Part shown: positions 50,059-56,694 of the stretch, one piece after another
How the letters are laid out: each line of letters starts with the position of its first letter
Position numbering within the stretch: the stretch's first letter is position 1
NCBI RefSeq assembly: GCF_900110575.1
Contig: NZ_FOEF01000013.1
Span: 124,001-188,000 of the forward strand
Reading direction: 5' to 3'
From: Amycolatopsis saalfeldensis
GTDB taxonomy: Bacteria > Actinomycetota > Actinomycetes > Mycobacteriales > Pseudonocardiaceae
Length of the DNA: 64,000 nt
Made by a program: the position numbers and the translations under genes
Notes under the pieces: model-generated
Databases searched by the model: none
The model's input: the letters and a program-made list of their open reading frames with translations, nothing else
Told to the model about the DNA's origin: nothing

Positions 50059-51768
50059 GTGGTGACGGGGACACGCGCGCAGCACACCTGGCAGGTGGCC
50101 GGGGTCACGTCCGTCGTCGCGATCACGTGGGTGACCAGGCTGACGGGCCTGCTGACGATCCTCTCCGTGGTGGTGCCGTCCGGCCGTAACCTGCGCGGGC
50201 ACCTGGCCGAATGGCTGGAGCTGCCGCAGGAGGCGACGGTGGCGGCGGCGACCGTCGCGATCGTCACGGGGGTGCTGCTGATCCTGCTCGCCGCGGGCCT
50301 GCGGCGGCGCAAGCGCCGGGCGTGGCAGCTGGCCGTGGGCTTCGCGGTGCTGCTGACCCTCTCGCATCTGGGGCTCAAGCACGTTTTCGGCGCGGGTGTG
50401 GTTTCGGTGGTCCTGCTCGTCGGGCTGATCGCCACGCGCCGCTACTTCGTCGCGGAGCCGGACCCGACCACGGGCCGCTGGCGTGCCGCGCGGGTGTTCG
50501 TGCAGCTGCTGCTGGCCGGGTTCGTGATCAACGTCCTGCTGCTTTCGGTGGCGTCGGGGAAGATGCTCGACCCGCTGAGCTTCCCGGACCGGCTCGCGCA
50601 GTCCGGGCTGGCGCTGGTGGGCGTGAGCGGGCCCGGGGTGTTCCACGGGCTGTGGCTGGAGGACCTCTCGGCGGCCGTCGGGCTGTTGTTCAGCATCGCG
50701 GCGGTGCTGGTTTCGGCGTACTTCCTGCTGCGCTCCGCGGAGCCGGCGCCGCGCCTGTCCGACGACGAGCTGGCGCGGCTGCAGGCGTTGCTGCTGGAGC
50801 ACGGTGAGCGCGACTCGCTGGGCTACTTCGCGTTGCGGCGGGACAAGTTCGCGGTGTTCTCGAAGTCGGGCAAGGCGGCCGTGACCTACCGCGTGATCGC
50901 GGGCGTCGCGCTGACCTCGGCCGACCCGCTGGGCGATCACGAGGCCTGGCCGGGCGCGATCGAGGAGTACCTGGAGATCTGCAAGCGCAACGCCTGGGTG
51001 CCGGCCGCGATGGGCGCGTCCGAACTGGGCGCGACGGTCTGGGCGCGCTATGGCCTGGAGGTGCTGGAGATCGGCGACGAGGCCGTGGTCGACGCCGCGG
51101 ACTTCACCCTGGACGGCCGGATCATGCGCGGCGTCCGGCAGGCGGCGTCGCGGACCAAGCGCGCCGGCTACAAGGTGCTGGTGCGCCGGACCGAGGACCT
51201 GCGCCCCGGCGAGCTGGACGAGCTGGTGCTGCTGGCCGCGAACTGGCGCGGCACGGAGACCGAGCGCGGCTTTTCGATGGCGCTGGGCCGCATGGGCGAC
51301 CCCGGCTCGGTGATCGTGACGGCCGAGCAGGGCGGGCGCGTGCGCGGGGTGCTGCAGTTCGTGCCGTGGGGCGCGCGGGGTCTCTCGCTGGACGTCATGC
51401 GCCGCGACCGGACCGCCGACAACGGCGTGAACGAGCTGATGATCTCCGAACTGCTGCTGTACTCGCGTGAGCACGGCATCACGCAGGTGTCGCTGAACTT
51501 CGCCGCCTTCCGCTCGCTGATGGAGCAGGGCCAGCGCATCGGCGCCGGCCCGGTCGCGCGCATCTCGGCGAAGGTCCTGCATTTCTTCTCGCGCTGGATC
51601 CAGATCGAAAGCCTGTACCGGTTCAACGCCAAGTTCCAGCCGCGCTGGGTCCCGCGTTACCTGGTGTACCCGGGCGTCCGGGAACTCCCGCGGGTCGGCA
51701 TCGCCACCTTCGAAGCCGAAGGCCTCGGCGGCCGTTCGCCCTGGCTGCGGCACCTGCTGCGCCGATGA
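50059..51768 (+). CDS. MprF/LysX-type phosphatidylglycerol lysyltransferase-domain protein without LysRS domain
   Basis: 569 aa: about six membrane helices in residues 1-215 (e.g. VVAITWVTRLTGLLTILSVVV, AVGFAVLLTLSHLGLKHVFG), followed by a C-terminal DUF2156/LPG-synthase domain with GVALTSADPLGDHEAWPGAIEEYL, WVPAAMGASELG, DVMRRDRTADNGVNELMISELL and LYRFNAKFQPRWVPRYLVYPG. That C-terminal block is the aminoacyl-tRNA-dependent transferase fold. Mycobacterial LysX carries an additional lysyl-tRNA synthetase domain; here it is absent. Probably adds an amino acid from tRNA to PG or another lipid at the membrane. Confidence 0.8.
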   Translation: MVTGTRAQHTWQVAGVTSVVAITWVTRLTGLLTILSVVVPSGRNLRGHLAEWLELPQEATVAAATVAIVTGVLLILLAAGLRRRKRRAWQLAVGFAVLLTLSHLGLKHVFGAGVVSVVLLVGLIATRRYFVAEPDPTTGRWRAARVFVQLLLAGFVINVLLLSVASGKMLDPLSFPDRLAQSGLALVGVSGPGVFHGLWLEDLSAAVGLLFSIAAVLVSAYFLLRSAEPAPRLSDDELARLQALLLEHGERDSLGYFALRRDKFAVFSKSGKAAVTYRVIAGVALTSADPLGDHEAWPGAIEEYLEICKRNAWVPAAMGASELGATVWARYGLEVLEIGDEAVVDAADFTLDGRIMRGVRQAASRTKRAGYKVLVRRTEDLRPGELDELVLLAANWRGTETERGFSMALGRMGDPGSVIVTAEQGGRVRGVLQFVPWGARGLSLDVMRRDRTADNGVNELMISELLLYSREHGITQVSLNFAAFRSLMEQGQRIGAGPVARISAKVLHFFSRWIQIESLYRFNAKFQPRWVPRYLVYPGVRELPRVGIATFEAEGLGGRSPWLRHLLRR

Positions 51769-51846
51769 TCCACCGCGTGCGGGGGGTGCCTACGCAGGGG
51801 TTACGGGGGGTGTGTAACCTATCTGGGCAGTGGTCGTTTCGGCCCA

Positions 51847-51936
51847 GGAGGCTTCGCCTAGTCTGGTCTATGGCGCCGCACTGCTAATGCGGTTGGGGGT
51901 AACCCCCCCTCCCGGGTTCAAATCCCGGAGCCTCCG
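51847..51936 (+). tRNA. tRNA-Ser(GCU)
   Basis: 90-base class II tRNA. Acceptor GGAGGCT (51847-51853) pairs with AGCCTCC (51929-51935). The anticodon loop CTGCTAA with stem CCGCA/TGCGG gives GCT at 51883-51885; there is a long variable arm rich in G/C, and a GGGTTCAAATCCC T-arm. CCA not encoded. Confidence 0.95.
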
Positions 51937-51977
51937 CTGGTGCCTGTTTCGGCAGGTGCTAGATTACAACTGAACAC

Positions 51978-52051
51978 GCGCCCGTAGCTCAGCTGGATAG
52001 AGCATCTGACTACGGATCAGAAGGTCAGGGGTTCGAATCCCTTCGGGCGCA
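51978..52051 (+). tRNA. tRNA-Arg(ACG)
   Basis: 74-base class I tRNA. GCGCCCG (51978-51984) pairs with CGGGCGC (52044-52050), discriminator A. The anticodon loop CTACGGA within TCTGA/TCAGA gives ACG at 52012-52014 (A34 is normally edited to inosine), T-arm GGGTTCGAATCCC. CCA not encoded. tRNA-Arg genes are frequent island insertion sites; the accessory region starts just after it. Confidence 0.95.
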
Positions 52052-52074
52052 CGTCTGGTTGAGACAGCAGTACA

Positions 52075-52110
52075 CAGGCCCAGTACCTCTTTTGAGAGGC
52101 ACTGGGCCTG
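52075..52110 (+). terminator. Terminator of the tRNA genes
   Basis: CAGGCCCAGT / ACTGGGCCTG (52075-52084 and 52101-52110) enclose an inner CCTC-TTTT-GAG(A)GG hairpin, followed by TTCT. A clear intrinsic terminator 24 bases after tRNA-Arg. Confidence 0.9.
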
Positions 52111-52204
52111 TTCTGCGTTCGGCTGATCTCCAGCGGTGTAGGGGTGACCAGGTCAGATAGGGATGCCAGGCAGCGACAACCGCGTGGCTGAGGTACGCGG
52201 CGTG

Positions 52205-52388
52205 AGCGTTCGCCGGGTGTGTGGGTATGCATCAGGTCCGGCAGCGCACCGGCATCGCGGACAAGGTCGCCGGCGTGGCGTGCCTCCCGCACTCCTTGTG
52301 GCGTCAGCGGCACGTCGGTCCAGCCGGTGAACTTCCCGGCGGTGTTGGTGGTGTTCGCCTCGGCGGCGACGATAACGACGGTCCCCAT
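52205..52388 (-). pseudogene. Fragment of phosphoglycerate mutase (gpmA-type)
   Basis: Reading leftwards from ATG 52388, about 60 codons resemble the N-terminus of cofactor-dependent phosphoglycerate mutase: GKFTGWTDVPLTPQGVREAR and AGDLVRDAGALPDL correspond to the ...LFTGWVDVxLTxxGxxEAxxAGxLL block. The catalytic LLRHGES motif has decayed to VIVAAEANT, and homology ends abruptly near HTHTPGERS. The rest of the enzyme (about 190 residues) is missing. Best read as a dead remnant, next to tRNA-Arg and its terminator. Confidence 0.7.
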
Positions 52389-52707
52389 GGTCGCTGTCCT
52401 CGCTACGCCGGGTGGCACGAGGGCACGGCTGGTGCGCGCTGGTGTCGCCGTGGCCGTAGCGATCGGTGGCGTCGTGTGCCGGTACGCAGTGTCCGCTCTG
52501 ATCGGCTGGGCGCGACCGCCGGCGTCGGACTGGGCGTCGGGTTTCGCCTTTCGGTAGCGACCACTATCGGGACTCGGGCGCTGGAACTGGCACGCTGACG
52601 CTCGGGCCGTCTGAACCGAGGCCATCGAGTTCTACCAGGCGCAGCAACGGATGTTGGACGCCGTACGGCTGCGGGGGACGCTGTGCTCGCCGTGACTGCG
52701 GGGCGGT
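52389..52707. other. 319-base stretch without a supported gene
   Basis: Lies between the gpmA-type fragment and the terminator of the peptidoglycan-binding operon. Contains short open frames in several directions but no clear RBS or recognised protein; a plus-strand stretch encoding EAIEFYQAQQRMLDAVRL near 52620 may be another gene scrap. Confidence 0.4.
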
Positions 52708-52745
52708 GACGGGGCCCCACCGGAGCGCTCCGGCCAGACCCCGTC
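52708..52745 (-). terminator. Terminator of the secreted peptidoglycan-binding operon
   Basis: Nested inverted repeats: outer arms GACGGGG (52708-52714) and CCCCGTC (52739-52745), inner 14-base perfect palindrome CCGGAGCGCTCCGG (52720-52733). It is 17 bases downstream of the NlpC/P60 gene stop on the minus strand. Confidence 0.8.
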
Positions 52746-52761
52746 CCGTTACTTTCCCTTG

Positions 52762-54342
52762 CTAGTACTGGTAATACCCGATCAGGTGGCCGCCGGCGGT
52801 GACGTTGTCGGTCCGCACCTGGTAACCGGTCTCCAAGGCGTTGATCATCTGGCCGTTGCCGATGTAGATGCCCACGTGGTCGGTGTCGGAGGCGCTGGCC
52901 CCGAAGAACACCAGGTCACCAGGCACCGGTGAGCTGACCTTGGTCATCTCCCTGATCTGGGTGCTGGTGCCGCCCGAGCCCAGCACATCCTGACCGTAGG
53001 CCAGCGAGTACACCCAGCGGGCGAAACCGGAGCAGTCCAGGCCGATGGCGCTGGGGTCCTGCGGGTGGGCACTGGGGTCGCACGCCCACGACTGCGGGTC
53101 GCCGACGCAGGTGCCCTTGGACGGTCCCGGCGACCGGCCGTGGCCGCCGCCCCAGATGTACCAGATCTTGCCGCCGCCCCAGCCCGCCTCCGCGTCGCCG
53201 TTCTCGACGTCCTGCGCGTAGCTGACGATCTTCGACAGCACGTCGCCGCTCGGCGGCGGTGGCGGCGTGCCGCCCGAGCCGCCGGTGCCGTAGAGCGAGG
53301 CCTTGGTGTCCGGGCCGACGATGCCGTCCTGGCTCAGGCCGTGACTGCCCTGGTAGTTCTTCACGGCGGCGAGGGTGTCGGCGCCGAAGTTGCCGTCGAC
53401 GGTCAGGCCGGCGCCGTGGGTGTTGAGCAGATCCTGCAGCTCGGTCACGCAGCCGTCCTTCTCCCCCTCCTTGATGTCGGTGGGGCAGGCCGAGGAGGTC
53501 AGCGTGATCGGCGACGGCCCCGAGCCGCCGGCGCCGCCCAGCGACGCCTTGGTGTCCGGACCGACGATGCCGTCCTGGGCCAGGCCATGACTGCCCTGGT
53601 AGCTCTTCACCGCCGCCAGCGTGTCGCCGCCGAAGTGCCCGTCCACGGCCAGGCCGGCGCCGTGCTGGTTGAGCAGGATCTGCAGCTCCGTCACGCAGCC
53701 GTCGACCTCGCCCTCGGCGATATCGGTCGGGCACGAGGACGAGGTCAGCGCGATCGCCCCCGGCGCGTTGCTGCCCAGCAGCGCGGACTTGGTGTCCGGG
53801 CCGACGATGCCGTCCGCGCTCAGACCGTGGGCCCGCTGGAAGTTCTCGACGGCGGTCACCGTGCCGCCGCCGAAGTCGCCGTCCACGGTCAGCTTGGCGC
53901 CGTTGTTGTTGAGCAGCTGTTGCAGCTGAGTGACACAGCCGTCCTTCTCGCCCTCCTTGATATCGGCCGGGCAGCGCGACGAGTTGATCGCGATCGGGCC
54001 GGGGGCCGAGGTCGGCGTGCTGTCGATGGCGGTCTTGGTCAGCGGCCCGACGATGCCGTCCGCGGACAGGCTGTGGTCCTGCTGGTAGGTCTTGACCGCG
54101 GTGAAGGTTTCGCCGCCGAAGACGCCGTCCACGGTCAGGCCGAAACCGTTGTCGTTGAGCAGCAACTGGAGCTGGGTGACGCACCCGTCGCTCTCGCCCT
54201 GCTTGATGTCGGTCGGGCACGAGGACGAGGTGAGCGGGACCGGGGCCGGCGCCGTGGCGGGCGCGGCGAGCGCCGGCGCGGCGCTGCCCAGCATGCCGAA
54301 CAGCGCCGCGGCGACGATCAGGGCTTTGCCGAGACCGCGCAT
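52762..54342 (-). CDS. Secreted NlpC/P60 peptidase with four peptidoglycan-binding repeats
   Basis: 526 aa. Signal peptide MRGLGKALIVAAALFGMLGS (cleavage about ALAAPA). Four tandem PG_binding_1 repeats of about 78 residues, each starting SSxCPTDI-x-EGExDGC, with VTxLQxLLNxxG and LxVDGxFGG followed by GLSxDGIVGPxTK. A Gly/Pro linker, then NlpC/P60 with catalytic GLDCSGFARWVYS (Cys) and DHVGIYIGNGQMI (His). Likely cleaves or docks to peptidoglycan stem peptides outside the cell. ATG 54342 overlaps the preceding gene's stop by one base; last gene of a five-gene secreted-protein cluster. Confidence 0.88.
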   Translation of the reverse strand: MRGLGKALIVAAALFGMLGSAAPALAAPATAPAPVPLTSSSCPTDIKQGESDGCVTQLQLLLNDNGFGLTVDGVFGGETFTAVKTYQQDHSLSADGIVGPLTKTAIDSTPTSAPGPIAINSSRCPADIKEGEKDGCVTQLQQLLNNNGAKLTVDGDFGGGTVTAVENFQRAHGLSADGIVGPDTKSALLGSNAPGAIALTSSSCPTDIAEGEVDGCVTELQILLNQHGAGLAVDGHFGGDTLAAVKSYQGSHGLAQDGIVGPDTKASLGGAGGSGPSPITLTSSACPTDIKEGEKDGCVTELQDLLNTHGAGLTVDGNFGADTLAAVKNYQGSHGLSQDGIVGPDTKASLYGTGGSGGTPPPPPSGDVLSKIVSYAQDVENGDAEAGWGGGKIWYIWGGGHGRSPGPSKGTCVGDPQSWACDPSAHPQDPSAIGLDCSGFARWVYSLAYGQDVLGSGGTSTQIREMTKVSSPVPGDLVFFGASASDTDHVGIYIGNGQMINALETGYQVRTDNVTAGGHLIGYYQY

Positions 54343-54776
54343 CAGTGGCAGCCCGCGATGTACTGCCAGCGGCTGGACGCGATGTTAGCGAAGAGCTGCT
54401 GGCCCGAGCCGGGACCCTCGCCCTGCTCGAACGGCCATTCCATCAGGTTTCCGAGCCCGACGCCCTTGCAGATGCCACGGCGGGCGTTCGCGTAGTTGAG
54501 CGAGTAGTACACGTACACGTCCTCGGAGTAGCCGTTGTTCCACAGCGAGGCTGCTCTGTTGCGGCACGCGCCCCAGTCGGGCACGTCCCCGCTCCAGGCG
54601 TTGCACTGGTTCAAGTAGGTGAACCCGTAGTAGACGTGCAGCAGGCCGTCGGGTGCCGGGGCGGCGGGCGACGCGGGAGTGGCCGGTGCGGCCGGGGCCG
54701 CCTGCGCGGCGACCGGCGCGACGATGGCGAGCGCGGTCGCCGCCACAGCGACGGTCAGGGTCTTGAACAGTTTCAT
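54342..54776 (-). CDS. Secreted 144-aa protein of unknown function
   Basis: Signal peptide MKLFKTLTVAVAATALAIVAPVAAQA, an Ala/Pro linker, then an about 100-residue domain with CNAWSGDVPDWGACRNRAASLWNNGY, VYYSLNYANARRGICKG and SSRWQYIAGCH, four cysteines that could form two disulfides. Looks like the small secreted YVNxxG/peptidase-inhibitor-like proteins of actinomycetes, but no family is recognised. Translationally coupled to the NlpC/P60 gene (TGATG). Confidence 0.75.
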   Translation of the reverse strand: MKLFKTLTVAVAATALAIVAPVAAQAAPAAPATPASPAAPAPDGLLHVYYGFTYLNQCNAWSGDVPDWGACRNRAASLWNNGYSEDVYVYYSLNYANARRGICKGVGLGNLMEWPFEQGEGPGSGQQLFANIASSRWQYIAGCH

Positions 54777-54813
54777 TACTTACCTTTCCCAATAGCTGTT
54801 GTTGCAGTGGGGA

Positions 54814-55692
54814 TCAGGCGGGCAGATGGGCGGCGGCGACCATCGTCCGGGCGGCCGGCAGCGCCGACAGCTGCAGCCATCGGTGTTTGTCCACATCGGA
54901 CGCATAGGTCTGGTCGAGCCGGGTGGTGTACTCCGCGTCCAGCGTCGCGGCCACCGTGGCCAGCACGGTGCTGTTGGCGCAGGTCGCCTCGGTGACCGCG
55001 AGCTGGACCTCCGACGCGGCCGGCTTCATCTCGTCGGTGTCCGGCAGCGAGACACGCAGCTTGTCCGGGTTGTCGAAGGGATGGCCCGCGGCCTTCATGC
55101 ACGTGGCCCAGGCGGCGGTCGCGGCGGTGTAGCGGGAATCCGCCTTCACCTTGTCGACCTTCATCTCGGTCAGGTCGAGGGCGAACATCTTGGCCTGGAA
55201 CCAGCTTTGCAGGTCGCCGTAGAGGGTCCGTTCCGCGCTGGCCTGGCAACCCTGCTGGCTGTGCGTGTACACCGGGCCGTCGGGCATCTTGGCGGTCACG
55301 CCGGTCGGACTCGCTCCGTACTCCGCCACGTTGGCGGCCTGCTGCCGCGCGGCCGGCAAGGTGGCGAAGTACGACCGGTTGCGATCGGCGGCCCGCAACT
55401 GGTGCTGGACATCGTTGCCGTAGCCGTGCTTGCGCGCCCAGGCCACGTCGGTCAGCACATAGGGGAATTCCTTGTTGTCCGGCACCGCGTTCTCCGGCAC
55501 GACGAAATACTCGAAGCCCGCTTTGCCCATGCAGTCCCGGATCAGCAGTTGCTCCGCCAGGTCCAGCGTGTTCTCGTCGGCCGCCGACACGGTCGTCTGC
55601 CGCGGCTCGCTCGGCTGCTGACCACCGCAGGCGCTGAGGAGGACGGCCGTCACGGTGACGGCCATGGCGGCGCCGAAACGTCGTTTGTTCAT
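54814..55692 (-). CDS. Lipoprotein of unknown function
   Basis: 292 aa. Lipoprotein signal MNKRRFGAAMAVTVTAVLLS followed by the lipobox LSAC at about 18-21. The mature part is mostly helical with paired cysteines: LLIRDCMGKAGFEYFVV, SQQGCQASAERTL, AAWATCMKAAGH and VTEATCANSTVL, a pattern of CMKxxG repeats seen in uncharacterised actinomycete lipoproteins. GGGGG RBS before ATG 55692. It is second-to-third in the operon; probably surface-anchored and involved with cell-wall proteins encoded beside it. Confidence 0.8.
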   Translation of the reverse strand: MNKRRFGAAMAVTVTAVLLSACGGQQPSEPRQTTVSAADENTLDLAEQLLIRDCMGKAGFEYFVVPENAVPDNKEFPYVLTDVAWARKHGYGNDVQHQLRAADRNRSYFATLPAARQQAANVAEYGASPTGVTAKMPDGPVYTHSQQGCQASAERTLYGDLQSWFQAKMFALDLTEMKVDKVKADSRYTAATAAWATCMKAAGHPFDNPDKLRVSLPDTDEMKPAASEVQLAVTEATCANSTVLATVAATLDAEYTTRLDQTYASDVDKHRWLQLSALPAARTMVAAAHLPA

Positions 55693-55742
55693 GCTTCCCC
55701 CTGATGTGCCGGTGCATCGGCGAGCTCGAAGGGCGCCGACTC

Positions 55743-56075
55743 CTATTGGCAGGACAGGTAGTCCTGACGGATCCACACGTTGGACGCCCCCTGCACGATG
55801 CTGCCGTTGACCCAGGTGGTGCCGTCCTTGGGCCGGTCGGCGGGTGCCGTGTGGTCAGGGAAGAACAGTGTCCCCGCGTACACCAATCCCAGCGCCGTGT
55901 ATCCAGTGCCGGGGCCGGTGCGGTAGCGGACGGAGTTGGCCGTGACCGTGCACAGCCCGTCGGCGGGCTGGACGACCGTGGCCGATGTCGTGGTCGCCGC
56001 CCACGCGGGTGTGGACAGTGCCAGCGGCAGCACTGCCGTCGCCATCGCTGCAGCAACCATGGCCATTTTTCGCAT
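55743..56075 (-). CDS. Secreted SH3-like domain protein
   Basis: 110 aa. Signal peptide MRKMAMVAAAMATAVLPLA (cleavage near AWAATT). The mature region VTANSVRYRTGPGTGYTALGLVYAGTLFF resembles the bacterial SH3_3 fold (VxAxxLNVRxGPGTxYxxLGxVxxG), which binds cell-wall peptides; the end has WVNGSIVQGASNVWIRQDYLSC. ATG 56075. Member of the five-gene secreted cluster; likely peptidoglycan recognition. Confidence 0.82.
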   Translation of the reverse strand: MRKMAMVAAAMATAVLPLALSTPAWAATTTSATVVQPADGLCTVTANSVRYRTGPGTGYTALGLVYAGTLFFPDHTAPADRPKDGTTWVNGSIVQGASNVWIRQDYLSCQ

Positions 56076-56148
56076 ATCACAACCTCATTTCGATGGAATT
56101 CCGGTGACTATGGGGACTGCCGCTCAAAAACGGCGCGATCAACGACTG

Positions 56149-56505
56149 TCAGAGCGAGTGACAGGGGTACGGCTGCGCGGCCCAGTAGTACAGTCGAGTC
56201 CAGGTCTGAGGGCCGATTTCGCCGTCCACCTGGAGATTGCCGCAGTGCTCCTGGAACTGTACGACCCAGGCCCGGGTCTCCGGCCCGAAGATGCCGTCCC
56301 GGTTGAGGCCACCGCCCCAGTCGGTGTCGAGCAGGCACTGCGCCCGTTCGACGGCATCGCCTCGCGAACCCTCTTTCAGCAGCGGTCGCGAACCGTCGCC
56401 GCAGTTGTTGACGTGCGGAGCAGCCGGCGCCGCGGCAGCCATCCCAGCCGGGGCGGCCAGGATTCCGATCGCGGCGACCGCGACAGTGACAAGTCGGCTG
56501 AGCAT
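56149..56505 (-). CDS. Secreted peptidoglycan-binding (PG_binding_1) protein
   Basis: 118 aa. Signal peptide MLSRLVTVAVAAIGILAAPAG (cleavage AAAAPA), then one PG_binding_1 unit: GSRGDAVERAQCLLDTDWGGGLNRDGIFGPETRAWVVQFQEHC. It has two to four Cys like neighbours. ATG 56505 or 56508; GGTGAGG upstream. First gene of the minus-strand cluster and divergent from the AfsR-type regulator, about 190 bases away. Confidence 0.82.
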   Translation of the reverse strand: MLSRLVTVAVAAIGILAAPAGMAAAAPAAPHVNNCGDGSRPLLKEGSRGDAVERAQCLLDTDWGGGLNRDGIFGPETRAWVVQFQEHCGNLQVDGEIGPQTWTRLYYWAAQPYPCHSL

Positions 56506-56694
56506 CATTACCTCACCTTTAATGGTTTTCGATGACCGAAAGGCGGTAGTGGCCGCCACTCGATCGGGCCACCGCGATCAACTGTTCCGCCCGGTTGCAT
56601 GCCGGGAGTTGAATAGGCGTTGAAGTAGCTGGTCAGATGCAGTAAGACCGTGCGTGGGCGGCAGGTCGGGAAGATCGATACACGGGGGAGAACG

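Noticed and set aside
51978..52110. Integration att site at tRNA-Arg
   Set aside because: No second copy of the tRNA 3' end and no integrase in the window; insertion cannot be shown.
52219..52557. 112-codon plus-strand frame with a hydrophobic stretch
   Set aside because: It overlaps the gpmA remnant on the other strand and has no RBS; kept only as unexplained sequence.
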